Shown here: positions 50,305 to 63,465 of the stretch, in pieces | How the letters are laid out: every line of letters begins with the position of its first letter | Numbering within the stretch: the stretch's first letter is position 1 | From: Phragmites australis | Taxonomy: Eukaryota > Streptophyta > Magnoliopsida > Poales > Poaceae | DNA length: 64,000 nt | Assembly (NCBI RefSeq): GCF_958298935.1 | Contig: NC_084941.1 | Coordinates: 11,630,001-11,694,000, forward strand | Direction of reading: 5' to 3' | Notes under the pieces: model-generated | Seen by the model: only the letters and a program-made list of their open reading frames with translations | The model's database searches: none | What the model was told of the DNA's origin: nothing | Position numbers and translations under genes: made by a program

Positions 50305-53300
50305 TGTAACAACCCAAATTTTCAAAACCAAGAAAATTAAAAACTTTTTCAAAGAAAATAAAAGAGTCTTGCAAAAACCAAATTAAATTCCTAATTGTGT
50401 ATGTGTGCCTTTATGCATATACACATATATGTGAGTATGGGTGCTATATGTATAAATACATATATACATTGAGAGCTATTTTCTTATAAGGGAATATATA
50501 TAGATATATATGTGTATGATTGCTTGATTGATTGATTTTATGAGCTAATATATAAGTATATATAGGTATATATGCTGTATGTATATACATGTGCATATAC
50601 ATGAGAGAAAATATGATAGAAATAGATAAAACTTTTGAGTTATTAGGCTGAAGCCCATCCGTTTTCCCTCTTTTCTCTCTGTTTCGTCCCAACCCAACTC
50701 TCCCCTCTTCCTTCTCTTTCCATGGGTTGCCTTGTCCCCTCTCTTTCTCAGCCCGCTATCCTGCTTTTTTTTCCTTTCTCCTTTATCATCCCTATCTCCC
50801 CCCTCATTTCAATCTAGGCCACAGGCTAGCCTGAGCCATGCGCCTCCTCTCTGGGCTGCGTACGTGCGTCGCCCTTCCTGTCTCAGTCGTTGACAACTGG
50901 GGCCCTTAGGTCATCCCCAACCTCCCGCCATTCCTCAATAGCCCAAGCAAGAACCGGCTGCGAAGCTGGCCCAAACCTGGAGGGATTACGCAAGGGGGGG
51001 TCTTCTAGAAGGCCGCAAACAAGTTTGAGACCAACTCATCTACAAATCCTAGCCTTATCTCCAAGGGATTCGGATTTGAATGAGGAAACCGTGTCGGACA
51101 TGAGCAACCATTGCCATGGATTCAAACTGAGCTCATACTCTATCTCTAGCCCTCCCCACCTATAAATAGCCGCCCCTGGATCCTTCTCATCTCATCCCAA
51201 GCTTATTTCCCATCAAGCCAAGGCAAATCCGCCGCCAAATGGCCCATGCACCGAAGCTTCGAAGACATCACCACCCTTAGCCACCGTCGACCCTCCACAG
51301 CCATCACCGATGACTACGTGTCCCACAGCTGAGTTCATGGTGATCCCCTGGTGCTATTCCACCGCTCATCGTCGACCATATCACACTGGAGCACCTGTTC
51401 CGTCGAGTCCCAAGAGTCACCGCCTCCTTCTCTTGCCACTGGCTCGTCTCACAGCCTCTTCGACCCACCTGTTGCCCAAGGTGAGATGCTTATCTACTCC
51501 TGGTGTTATGCCGCCACTCTTTGTCGCTCCACATGCACCACAACCGAGATTCTTCCATCTCTGGTGAACCTCCACTGCATCCTGAGCTGTCCACCGCGGT
51601 TGGTCCACGAGCTCTCCCAGGGGCCAAGTCCACAACCCCGGCCGACAACCACACAGACCTGGTCTATTGAGCCTAGCCGCCAGATTCAAGATCAATGACC
51701 CAAATCTGAGCCTTTGTCCATGTCAACCTATGTCATGTCAGCCTGCCACATCACTGTCCACGTCAACAACTTTGCTGACACGTCTATCCAGTCAGCAAGC
51801 CACATTAGCCAAACAGCCTAGACATCAGTTTTTTCCTTTTATTTGTTTTAATTGCTGTGATAACATCATAATACTTAAATAATGCACAATAACTAGATTT
51901 CCAGTGTAAAAATAATTCAAATAATAATTAGGAAATGTTTTCTAATAATGTTTGATAGGTTTATTTTACTCTCTTTAAAGTTTTTCTTTAGTTTAAATAA
52001 TTTTTTCTAGAATAAAAATAATTCCATAAAACAGATAAAATCTAAAATAGTTCTAGTAATATTTAATAATGTTTTTTAGTTATGTTTTATGTTTTATATA
52101 GCTTAATAATTAAAGTAAATGCTAATAAATTCCAGAAAAATTCTAGAAAATCCCAGAAAAATCATAGATCACATTGGGAAGATACTAGAAAATTGCTAGA
52201 AATATAATTTCATATGTAATTAATCTTTTTAGTCCTGCTTTGATCTTTAGAAAATCTTAACCTGTTAACCATAGCTCCGTTTTGACCCGTTCTTTTGCCG
52301 GATGTCCGAAAAAGTGTGATCTTGTATGTGATGATGTTTGTTGTGTGATCTTATATGTGATGATGTATGTGAACCGTTCTTTCACCGGTTATGTGTTGCA
52401 TTTTCGCTTATTTTCGTGTGTAGACGCTAACGTTTTGAAAGAGGTAGAAGGACTTCAAGAACAGGACTTCGCTGAAGACCCAACTGAATCAAGTGAAGAC
52501 AAGTTGTGTTGTTGATCATATCTATCCTAATTTTACAAATATTTTGTTTTACAAACATGCATGCTAATAATTTTGTTGGAGAACCCAAGAGTAAGGCTTT
52601 ATCCTAGTTTTCCCTTATCGTCCTTGTCATCATAGTATGGTTTTGGATTATGAAAGGGTAGATGATGCTTAGCCTTGCTTTGGATTGGTAATCATAATAA
52701 TTGCTCTACGAAATTGATAGTAGTCCTATGCAACAGTCATAAAATATGATCGAATAATTTTTGTAGCAACATGAAATAGGAATTTGAGCAAGTGGTATGA
52801 TAAGGCTGGTATGTGATGTACGGTTGCGAAAGTGGTAGTCTTGCTCAAATCTAAGGATCGGTTCGTGAGGTGATATTTCTATGTTTATAGTACAACCACA
52901 TGTTTGGTATGGGACAAGACTAGCCAAGTAATTTGCTTTACTCTTAACATGGTGTAGCTCATTTAGTGGTACGGGGAATGGAAGGGATGGACTTCCTTAG
53001 ATCCGTAACGCGTAAGAGGGGGCTTTTGTTGTTGAGGTGGAATCACACGGCAGTGAAACCTTAGCAGGTAGACATGTACTAAGAGGGGAATTGTAAAGGC
53101 TTTGTAGTGATCTTCTGGTCACACACCTCAGAAGTGTGCATGTGTCTCGCAAATACAGGCAAAATGGAGGCTAAGTCATCTTCTTGTAGGTGATGAAATC
53201 ATGACTTGTGGGTAATGTACAACCTCTGCAGAGTTAAAACTGAGTATTCAGTCGTGCTCACGGTCTTGAGCGGCATAGAAAATCTACCATAATTATAACT

Positions 53301-53968
53301 TGATGGTTTAGTTAGTGTTGTCAACTATGGTGGTGGGAACCTTAGTTGAGTTGTGTGTCAGTCATGACAGTGGGAATCTTGGTTGAGGTGGTTTGTCTGT
53401 AGTTCAACTTTGGTGGTGAGAGCCATGGTTAAGATGTTTGTTATTCAACCTTGGTGGTTAGAACCTTGATTGAGGTGGTTAGTTGGTTAAGTCAATATGG
53501 ATGAAATCTTGAGGTGGTTTGCTATTCACTTAATTATTATCGCTTTTCAAGTTTTTTTTACTTAAATGTTGTTTTATGCAAAAGAGTCATTTAGCCATAT
53601 TCTTGTTAAAGCCTTCATATGCATACTATTTCATTCACAACTTGCTGCGTATGATATGTACTCACACTTGCTATAACCAAACACTCAGCTGGGAAAGAAT
53701 TGGAAGATTTCGAGGTGATGAAATCTTGGGAGGTGTTCTTCGTCAAATTTCTCCTGTGGAGTTATCAGTGAAGATGAAGACTATGCTTAGAATCTACTGC
53801 ATATTTTTATTTGGTTCTTCGACCTTTGTAAGTCTTTTGTAAGACGATTAGTCGATTAAGGTATGGATATTGTAATGATTATCATCAATAAAGTCACTAT
53901 GTGTTGTAATTAATTCTTGGGCTCAGCACATAGTTGAGATTGGTTTGTTACTTAAACCAGTCTCGACA
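50305..53968 (+). repeat. Chromovirus 5' LTR
   Basis: Aligns end to end with 57858-61461 with many substitutions and small indels. Includes a TATATG-rich stretch (50405-50600), a CT-rich block (50655-50800), candidate TATA CTATAAATAGCC (51160) and CACGTCA-type repeats (51715-51800). Frames such as 51310-51698 are by-products. Confidence 0.92.
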
Positions 53969-53972
53969 GAGG

Positions 53973-53984
53973 TGGTAACAGAGC
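53973..53984 (+). promoter_or_regulatory. Chromovirus primer-binding site
   Basis: TGGTAACAGAGC, one change from the common TGGTATCAGAGC, 4 bp after the 5' LTR. Confidence 0.8.
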
Positions 53985-56900
53985 TTTATTGACCTAGAAT
54001 GCAACCCTAGATAGTCTGGACAACCCTAAAACAAGAGAAACTTGAAATCTTAAAAGATATGCTCAAAGACTCCTCATCCCAATCTTTCGTTCTTTTCCCT
54101 AACCCTCTTTACACCTAGGAAGAGCTATGCTACTGCTACTTTAGGGAAGAGTGACATCTAGAAGACTTGAGGGGATGCCACCCCATGGAAGTCCAAAATC
54201 TACTTACCCAGACGCGAGGAACAACTGCACATAAGAGGCGAATGCAAGAACACCAGCTGGAAGGAACCCCACCATCGCCACTCCTTATCGAGAGCAACAA
54301 GGATATGAAGATAAGCTTTCTCTGCTTCTGGCATTATCACCTTAGGCTTCAAAAGCAATTCACCCTTGGGTTATGCCCAGCTACACGTAATTTTAGAAGT
54401 TAAGTTGGACCTTTAAGCCAATGGTCGATTAATGAACGCTTTAGGTCGATTTACTACTTTCTCTTGGTCTCTTGTTTGTGAGTGATAGATGTGGGTTGCA
54501 GGACTGCCTGTGGGCACTCTGTTCGCAATCACATCTTAGAAGTTAAGAAAAACAAATATAATAAATGAACCAACTGGAGTTTTGAAAATCAAGTTTATCC
54601 AATCCTTCCCTCTTCAAAATTTCATGTCCCTATACCTAGCCCATGACCCCCCTTCCTAAACCAAACGGTGAACACAAGGAGCAACTTCAGGAATGACGAC
54701 AATCGTGCTCCACCCTAATGAGCATGGAGAAACTTATGGTGATATAGACTCAGAATCTTCAAGGAGTGTCACAGACAATGACCAACAATTAACAACCGTC
54801 ACAATATCAGCCCCAGCCACGGTCACACAATTACCACAATCAGTCCAAGTGGGAAGAAATTTATGTGGACAAAGCCACCAATGTTTTCCTACACCACTAA
54901 ATCATTAGCTACAGATGCTTGGAGCAAGAACTATTGAGAAGGAGCAATCACTATGATAAGGAAGAGGTTCCATAATTGGAGGCAAGGAGTTAAGTTAGTC
55001 AAAGACTATAAGTATAAGGTCAACGGCTAGAGTGGATTGGTTCGCTAGGCTAAAAGGAGTGATAGTGGGCACCTGACAAACAAACACCATGATTAATGAG
55101 AAAATACGTCAAGGACAAGTTTATGGTAGACAGATCAGCAATAGCGGAGACTAATGGAAGGATCAACATTTTAGTAGATTTAAACCTACCGAGAATTCTC
55201 AGATGTATTTCCTGAAGAAAGATGAAAACTAAAGGTTGCACATTGATTGCAAAACACTTAACAACATTACATCAAGAACAAGTGTCCTATATCAAGGATT
55301 GAGGATCCATTTGATCAATTCATGAGAGCTCAACTTTTTCAAGGATAGATCTACGGTCAAGTTATCATTATTTGAAGATTGGAGCATTGGATATACCCAA
55401 GACAATATTTATCAATCGATATTAATTATATGAGCTTACAGTCATATCATATGGATTAACTAACATCTTGGCTTATTTTGTGTACCTCATGAATAAAGTT
55501 TTCATAGAGGTTTTGGATAATTTTGTGGTAGTGTTCATTGGTGACACAATGGTTTACTCCAAGAGTGAAGAAGAACATGAGGATCATTAAGGAAAATCTT
55601 GGAAAAGCTTAGAGAACATCAACTATATGCTAAGCTCAGTAAGTGCGAGTTTTGGTAACAGAGATGCCATGTCTTGGAGGCATACTATCCGCTGGAGGAG
55701 TCATAGTAGACCCAAGAAGGTGGACGATGTACTAAATTGGAAATCACCTACTAGCGTGACAGACGTAAGAAGTCTTGGTCTAGCAGGCTATTACAATCGC
55801 TTCATAGAAGTATTCTCAAAGATAGTTAAGACACTCACAAAGTTGCGAAAGAAGGAAAAGAGGTATGAATAGATATGCGCTTGTGAAGCAAGTTTTGATG
55901 AGCTTAAGAAAAAGTTAGCTACTGCCCTAGTGCGAGTGTTGCCGGATATTTAGAAGAACTTTGACATATACGGCGATGCATCTCGATAAGGTCTTGGATG
56001 TGTTTTGATGCAAGAAGGACAAGTGGTAGCGTATGCTTTGAGACAATTGAGGATGCATGAGAAGAACTATCCGACCCATGATCTAGAATTAGTAGCAGTG
56101 GACATGCTTTAAAGATATAGAGACACTATCTTCTTGGGAAAAGATATGAGATATATACGAATCATAAAAGCTTGAAGTATATATTCACGCAAACAGATCT
56201 TAGCTTAAGAGAATGCAGATGGTTGAGGGAATCCATTATCACCCCAGAAGGGCAAACATGGATGCAGATGCGTTAAGACAGAAACTATACATCACCATGG
56301 CTATGTTATAAGAGGCCGACTCTACGTAAAGTGTTTCGGTGCCTTAACCTAGGTTTTGTTGCGGACTTGGAGGCAGTAACCATGGAAGTGGAACCCACTC
56401 TGGATGGGAACATCCGGAAAGGATAGGCGGAAGATGGAAATATTAAGGAGATCCAAGTGAATATTAAAATAGGCAAAGCCCCAAAGTTCTCGGAGGATGA
56501 AAAATGAATAGTATGATTTGGCAAATGCATCTATGTACCAGACCAAAAAGGGATTAAGGAGGTAATCTTAAGAGAAGCTCATGAGATAGCTTACTCTATT
56601 CATCCATGTAGTACAAAGATGTACCAGGATCTGAAGGACCATTATTGATGTTCTGCTATGAAGCGAAGAATAGCCAAGGATGTGGCAGTGTGTGATCTAT
56701 TTTAGCCTGTGAGAGCAAAACAACAGAAACCAGTAGGATTGCTACAGTCTCTGATGGTACCGGAAATTTGAATGTATTTCATAGTCGGATTACCTCGTAC
56801 ATAGTCAGGCATGATTCAATATGGGTCATTGTAGATCATCTCACGAAGGTAGCTCATTTCATCCTGGATAAAACAATATATATAGGAGATAAGTTAGCAA

Positions 56901-57836
56901 AGCTATATATATCCAGGATTGTGTGCTTACATAGAGTTCCAAAGAGAATAGTGTGTGATCGAGGGACCCAATTTACCTCAAGATTTTTGACAGCAACCTA
57001 GTAAGTCGCTAGACATGAAGTTGAATTTTAGCTCAGCATATCACCCACAGATAGATGTAAATATAGAAAGAATAAACCAGTTACTTGAGGATATGTTGCG
57101 AGCATGTGCCCTTCAAAATCACAACAGTTGGGACAAGAACTTGCCATATACAGAGTTTCTGCATAACAATAATCATCAGTCTAGTTTATAGATGATCCCA
57201 TTCAAGACATTATATGGAAGAAAGTGTAAAATGCCTCGCATTGGAGTGAGACTGGAAAGGGTCGAGTGTTGGACTGGATATACTCAAGGAAGCAGAGGAA
57301 CAAGTCAATGCAATATGAGAAAGTTAAAGACAGCTCAATCCAGATAGAAGAGTCATGCATATAGCCGTTGCCGAGAGTTAACCTTCCTTCGAGGTTGGAG
57401 ATTATGTGCATATCAAGGTCTTGCCTCTAAGAGCACTTTGTCATTTAAGGTTAGAGGCAAGTTGGCACCCAATTACATTGGATCGTGTAAAGTGAGTGCC
57501 AGACATGAAAAAGAGGCCTACCAGTTGGAATTACCACCCAACCTGGAAGACGTGCACAATGTGTTCCATATATCATAGCTAAAGAAGTGTTTGTAAGTAC
57601 CAGAGGAACAATTATCCTTGGAAGAGGTAGACCCACAAGAGGAATTGACTTATTCGCAATTCCCGATTAAGATTTTGGAGACAACAGAGCGAATGACTCA
57701 GAGAAAAGGTCATACGTATGTGTAAAGTACAGTGGAATCACCATACCAAAGGAGAAGCAACCTGGTAAACAAGACAAAGAGCCAATGGTAGAGGATCCTC
57801 ACCTGTTGGAGATCAGCCCAAATCTCGAGGATGAGA
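53985..57836 (+). pseudogene. Chromovirus gag-pol remnant
   Basis: The gag region (54130-55230) is too decayed to assign beyond short frames. RT is seen at 55440-55660: SYGLTNILAYFVYLMNKVF, then VVVFIGDTMVYSKSEEEHED, where the second catalytic Asp of the F-I-D-D motif region appears as Gly-Asp, and LREHQLYAKLSKCEFW. RT/RNase H continues at 55720-55870 (SLGLAGYYNRFIEVFSKI) and 56040-56300. Integrase follows at 56600-57200 (WVIVDHLTKVAHFI, VPKRIVCDRGTQFTSRF, with stops). The chromodomain-like end lies at 57640-57830. Stops and frameshifts occur throughout. Confidence 0.85.
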
Positions 57837-57857
57837 TTCCTTTAAGGGGGTAGGTTT
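57837..57857 (+). promoter_or_regulatory. Chromovirus polypurine tract
   Basis: Read as TTTAAGGGGGTAGGTTT directly before the 3' LTR; the core AAGGGGG is typical of Del/Tekay elements. Confidence 0.8.
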
Positions 57858-60800
57858 TGTAACAGCCCAAAATTTCAAAACCACAAAAATTAAAAACTTT
57901 TCAAAGAAAATAAAAGAGTCTTACAAAAACTAAATTAAATTCCTAAGTGTATATATGTGCCTTTATGCATATACACATATATGTGAGTATGCGTGCTATA
58001 TGTATAAATACATATATACATCGAGGGCTATTTTGTTATAAGGGAATGTTTATAGATATATATGTGTTTGATTTCTTGATTGATTGATTTTGTGAGCTAA
58101 TATATAAGTATATACGTTGTATCTATATACATGCGCATATACATGAGAGAAAATAGAATAGAAATGGAAAAGCCTTTTGAGTTATTAGGCCGAAGACCAT
58201 CCCTTTTCCCTCTTTTCTCTCTGTTTCGGCCCAGCCCAACTCTCCACTCTTCCTTTTTCTTTCCATGGGCCGCCCTATGCCCTCTCTTTCTCAGCCCGCT
58301 ATCCTGCCCTTTTTCCTTTCTCCTTTACCATCCCTATCTCCCCCTCCTTTCCATCTGGGCCACATGCCAGCCTAAGCCATGCGCCCGCTCTCTGGGTTGC
58401 GTAAGTGCATCACCCTTCCTCTCTCAGTCGTTGACAGCCAAGGCCCTTAGGTCATCCCCAACCTCCCGTCGTTCCCCATCAGCCCAAGCAAGAATGGGCT
58501 GTGAAGCTGGGCCAAATCTGGAGGGATTACGCAAGGGGGGGGGGGATATTATGTAAGGCCACAACCGAGTTCGAGACCAACTCCTCTACAAATCCCAGCC
58601 TTATCTCCAAGGGATTCGGGTTTGAACGAGGAAACTGCGTCAGATATGAGCAACCATCGCCATGGATTAAAACCATGCGACGACTCTATCTCTATCCCCC
58701 CTACCTATAAATAACTGTCCCTTGATCCTTCTCACCTCATCCCAAGCCTATTTCCCATCAAGCCGAGCCAAATCCACCGCTAGATGGCCCATGCACCGTA
58801 TCTTTGAAGCCGCTACCACCCTTCACTACCGCTGGCCCTCCACAGCCATCACCGACAATGACGTGCCCCACAGCTGAGTTCGCCGTGATCCCCTGGTGCT
58901 ATTCTGCCGCTCGTCATCGACCATAGCGCACTGGAGCACCTATTCTATCGAGTACCAAGAGTCGCCACCGCCTTCTCTCGCTGCTAGCTCGTCTCACCGC
59001 CTCTTCGACCCTCCTGTTACCCGAGGTGAGATGCTTATCTACTCCTGATGCTATGCCGCCACTCTTTGTCACTCCATGCACCGCAACTGAGATTCATCGA
59101 TCTCCGGCAAACCTCCACCGTTTCCCGAGCAGTCCGTCGCTATTGGTCCATGAGCTCTCCCAGGGACCGAGTCCACAACCCCAGTCGACAGCCACACATA
59201 CCGGTCTACTGAGCCCAGCCATCAGATTCAAGATCAACGGCCTAGATCTGAGCCTTTGTCCACGTCAGCCTATGTCATGTCAACCTGCCACATCACTATC
59301 CACATCAGCAACTTTCCTGACATGTCTATCGAGTCAGCAAGGCACATCAGCCAAATAGCCCAGTCAGCATGCCTAGTCAGCGTTTTTTTCTTTTATTTGT
59401 TTTAATTGTTTTGATGACATCATAATACTTAAATAGATTTTTAGTGTAAAAATAATTCTAAATAATAATAATAATTAGGAAATTAATTTATAATAATGTT
59501 TAATGTTTTTCTATGGTTTAAATAATATTTTCTAGAATAAAAATAATTCCAAAAATTGGATAAAATTTGAAATAGTTATAGTAATGTTTTATAATGTTTT
59601 AAGGTTTGTTTTATGTTTTATATAGCTTAATAATTAAAGTAAATACTAATACATTCCAAAAAATGCTAGAAAATCCCAAAAATCATAGATGACTTTGGGA
59701 AAATACTAAAATATTTTAAGCAACATAATTTCATCTGGAATTAATATTTTTAGTCCTTCTTTGATCTTTAGAAAATCATAACTTGTTAACTGTAGCTCCG
59801 TTTTGACCCGTTGTTTTGCCAGATTGTTCGAAAAAGCATGATCTTGTATGTGATGATGTTTGTTGTATGATATTTGGTTTTTTTGGATCTTGGTGCTTAT
59901 GTGTTGCATTTTCTCTTATTTTCGCGAGTAGACACCAAAGTTCCGAAGAAGCTAGAAGGACTTCAAGACCAGGACTTCGTTGAAGACCTAATTGAGTCGA
60001 GTGAAGGCAAGTTGTGTTCTTGATCCTATCTATCATAATTTTTTAAATGTTTTATTTTACAAACATGCATACTAATAATTTTGTTGGGAAACCCAAGAGT
60101 TAGGCTTTACCCTAGTTTCCCTTATACCTTATCACCATAGTATGGTTTTGCGTTATGGAAGGGTAGATGACGCTTAGCCTTGCTTTGGGTTGGTAATCAT
60201 AATAATTGTTCTATGAAATTGATAATGATCCTATGTAACAATGATGTAATATTATGGAATAATTTTTGTAGCAACATGACATAGGAATTTGAGAAAGTGG
60301 TATGATAAGGCTGGTATGTGATGTACGGTTGGGAAAGCGGTAGTCTTGCTCAATCTAAGGACCGGTTTGTGGGGTGATCTTTTTGTGTTTACAATACAAC
60401 CACAAGCCTTATATGGGATGGGTCTAGCCAAGTAATTTGCTTTACTCTCAGCATAGTGTAGACCATTTAGTGGTACGGGGAATGGAAGGGATAGACTTCC
60501 TTAGATCCGTAAGGCGTAAGAGGGGGCTTCCGTTGTTGTGGTAGAATCTTGTGGCGGTGAAACCTTAGAGGGTAGACATACGCTGAGAGAGGTATTGTAA
60601 AGGTTTTGTAGTGATCTCCTGGTGACACAGCTCAGAAGTGTGCATGTGTCTCACGAACACCGGCATAATGGAGGCTTAGTCATATGCTTGTAGGTGATGA
60701 AATCATGACTTGTTGGTAATGTACAACCTCTGCAGAGTTAAAATTGAATATTCAGCCAAGCTTACGGTCAAGAGCGGCATAGAAAACCTACCATGATTAT

Positions 60801-61461
60801 AAATTGATGGTTTAGTTAGTGTGGTCAATTGTGGTAGTGGTAACTATAGTTAAGGTGTGGGTCAATCATGATGGTGAGAATCGTGGTTGAGGTGGTTTAC
60901 CTGTAGTTCAACTTTGGTGGTGAGAGCCATGGTTAAGGTGTTTGTTGGTCAAACTTGGTGGTTAGAACCTTGCTTGAGATGGTCAGTTGGTTAGGTTAAA
61001 ATGGATGGAATCTTGATGTGGTTTGCTATTCACTTAATTATTATCGCTTTTTAAATTGTTTTACTTAAATATTGTTTTATGCAAAAGAGTCATTTAGCCA
61101 TATTCTTGTTAAAGCCTTCATATGCATACTATTTCGTTCACAACTTGCCGAGTATGGTATGTACTCACACTTGCTATAACCAAACACTCAGTTGGGAAAG
61201 GATTGAAAGACCTCAAGGAGGTGAAATCTAGGGAGGTGTTGTCTATCAAATTTCTCCTATGGAGTTATCTGTGAGGATGAAGACTGCGCTTAGGATCTGC
61301 TGCGGAGTTTTATTTGGTTCTTCGACCTTCGGAGGTCTTTTGTATGAAGATTAGTCGATTGAGGTATGTATATTGTAATGATTAATTCACTATGTGTTGG
61401 GATTGATTCCTGGACTCAGCATATAGTTGAGATTGGTTTGTTCCTTAAACTGGTCTCGACA
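57858..61461 (+). repeat. Chromovirus 3' LTR
   Basis: Counterpart of 50305-53968. About 60 bp shorter overall because of several small deletions, for example near 58090 and 59430. Followed by the target duplication TGGGA. Confidence 0.92.
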
Positions 61462-61466
61462 TGGGA

Positions 61467-62760
61467 GGGAAAGAAGAGGTCATCAACGGAGGAGGCTGTC
61501 ATTGCCTCTTCCTCTGAAGATGACGATGGTAGCAATGGAGGATAGGCTAGAGGCAGTGGAAGAGGTACATGTGGTAGTGGTGGAGGAGGATAGGCCATGA
61601 CGATGATGGTGTAGCTAGTTAGGAACTTCCCTAGGTGGATGAGAAGGAGCAACGGTTGGTGGATGGAGTGAGGAGGCTGGAGAGGGTGAGCAATTGTAAT
61701 ATCCATTTAAGGAAGATGAAGCTAGGGGCGTTGCATAATTTTAATGGCATGAAAGATGTGAAGGGGTGTGCAGGGGACATGGTGAGGGCAATAAATTTAT
61801 CACTGCCAGTTGGAGTTAATGTGTCTTTCTATCAATGCCGGTTGGGAACTACAATCAATAGTGATATCATTATGCAGGGGTGTGTGAATGGACACGTTTT
61901 TCTATCACTGCCGGTTGGGAACTACAACCGACATAACTACAACCACTATTTAATCCTCTGGTTTCTATCCCTATGGTACAAATGAGAATTCTCTTTGACA
62001 TAAGTGAGAATAAAGAACTCTGTTATTCCTTCTTCTACTAACTTAGATCTTTGTTGTTCCTTACTTTTATCGTGAGAGGTATTTGAAGAAACGTGGTTTT
62101 CTTTTCATCATCTAGTGCTTCGTTCTTCCTTACATGTAGATCTTTGTTTTTTTATCTTAAGTTATAGTTCTCTATTTTATGTTTGTGTTATTTTTTACAA
62201 ATCTAGTCTTTAGTGTCATTTTAATGGCTCATTCTGGAAAGAGGGTTAAGGTTAGCCAAATGGTGGCTCGTTACCTAGATCTCATTCGATGCCCTCATGA
62301 ATGATTGCTCCTCGTCTCGGGACACCAGCTTCATGCAACCCAAAGCCGCTGGATGATCATTGCTGTAGTTGTCTAGTTCGCCTTGGGACCTAACAATAGC
62401 TTCCAGATTGCCTTTGATCCTCTCAACAACCAGTGCTACGTTCCTGGCCCGAGATCGAAAGAGACATGTATCTGCATCATCGTGTGTACATTGTTGATGA
62501 AGAAAGTGACTTCTTCTGTCGGGTGATCCACATGGGGTTGCACGCTGAGGCAAAGGTTCCTTTGCACGGTTTTTACATCTGGAGGATTGTTCTTGATGAT
62601 GCTTAAAGTACGTTGTAAGAAACTTTTTGTGTGTTAATATTATTAGTATTAAGTTACCTATGTTCTAGTTACTTATATTGGAAATTTATAATATTAAATT
62701 ACTTCTTCACAATTTCGATTACTTCATCTACGTTCTGGTTATCAATTCACTTTTTGGACT
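61467..62760. other. CACTA-type interior, no intact gene
   Basis: Direct repeats TATCACTGCCGGTTGGGAAC (about 61840 in variant form and 61900) belong to a CACTA subterminal array. A minus frame at 62553-62275 (92 codons) and the plus-strand ATG at 62226 (MAHSGKRVKVSQMVARYLDL) have no recognised motif. They may be remnants of an element gene. Confidence 0.4.
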
Positions 62761-62950
62761 TGTATTTTATATTGACAGTACTAGTGCTGGTTCTAGTTAC
62801 CAACCGACAGTGATATACTTTCATTGATGCCTCGGTTACCACACCCCTTGCAATGATACGATCACTGTTTGTTGTAGTTATAAATCGCAATGATAGTCTA
62901 TCACTGTTGGTTGGTTACTTGATCTGACAGTGATAGTGTCATTGCCCTAT
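62761..62950. repeat. CACTA-type subterminal repeats
   Basis: Alternating CAACCGACAGTGATA, ATCACTGTTGGTTGG and TGACAGTGATAGTG. GTTTGTTGTAGT at 62867-62878 may be a decayed terminus. Confidence 0.5.
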
Positions 62951-63021
62951 ATAACTATACTTCTCTACCCATCTTCAACACTTAAATTCTTCACCCTTCT
63001 TCCACGACTCTGTTGCCAACA

Positions 63022-63300
63022 TGCCCTCCTCGACCTCCTCCACACTGATACCTCGACTCCTGCCTAGCACCCTCGTTATCCTCCAAAACATTGACTCCTC
63101 CGTGCCTTCCTTAGTCTCCTTCACACCGATACCTTGACTCTCGCCCCATATCGCCATTGGTCTCCATGATAAAATGCCTTCATGCCTTCCCTAGCCTCAT
63201 CCACACTGACACCTCGACTCTCAACCCACACCACTTCTGGCCTCCAAGACACGGATGCCGCTGTGCCCTCCCTGGTGTCCTTCACCCTGCCACCACCACC
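63022..63300 (-). repeat. Minisatellite, about 81-bp period, 3.4 units
   Basis: Units begin TGCCCTCCTCGACC (63024), TGCCTTCCTTAGTC (63103), TGCCTTCCCTAGCC (63183) and TGCCCTCCCTGGTG (63264), each followed by CACACTGA-ACCTCGACTC-like sequence. 81 bp is 27 codons, and the minus strand is open over the repeats: SRGVSVDEAREGM, SQGIGVKETKEGT and SRGISVEEVEEGM recur at 27-residue spacing. This may be the remains of a repetitive protein gene. Confidence 0.7.
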
Positions 63301-63465
63301 ACCACAAGCCACCTCAATCTCCTCCACCCCGATGTCATTGTTCACCTCCACAACGAGATAATATTAGTTAAATTTTAGAGGATTTTAGGTGCATAGTAAA
63401 TGATTTAGGTCAATGATATGAGGCCACATATTGAAAAATTAGTTACTATATTGGATAGTGTAAAG
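63301..63465. other. Short unassigned stretch
   Basis: CCA-repeat tract at 63292-63302, then AT-rich sequence without features. Confidence 0.3.

Larger units (their letters stand above)
50305..61461 (+). mobile_element. Ty3/gypsy chromovirus (Del/Tekay-like), 11,157 bp
   Basis: LTRs 50305-53968 (3,664 bp) and 57858-61461 (3,604 bp) start TGTAACA and end CTCGACA. TGGGA lies at 50300-50304 and again at 61462-61466. A primer-binding site follows the 5' LTR and a polypurine tract precedes the 3' LTR. Only 3.9 kb lies between the LTRs, and all of it is decayed. A chromodomain-like end to pol (CKVQWNHHTK and GEATW in one frame near 57720) places it among chromoviruses. Confidence 0.93.

Noticed and set aside
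62275..62553. Minus-strand 92-codon frame as a gene
   Set aside because: No motif, no splice support, and it lies in sequence bracketed by CACTA-type subterminal repeats.
63022..63300. 81-bp repeats as a CRISPR-like array
   Set aside because: Units are diverged, contiguous and without unique spacers. The context is a plant nuclear genome.
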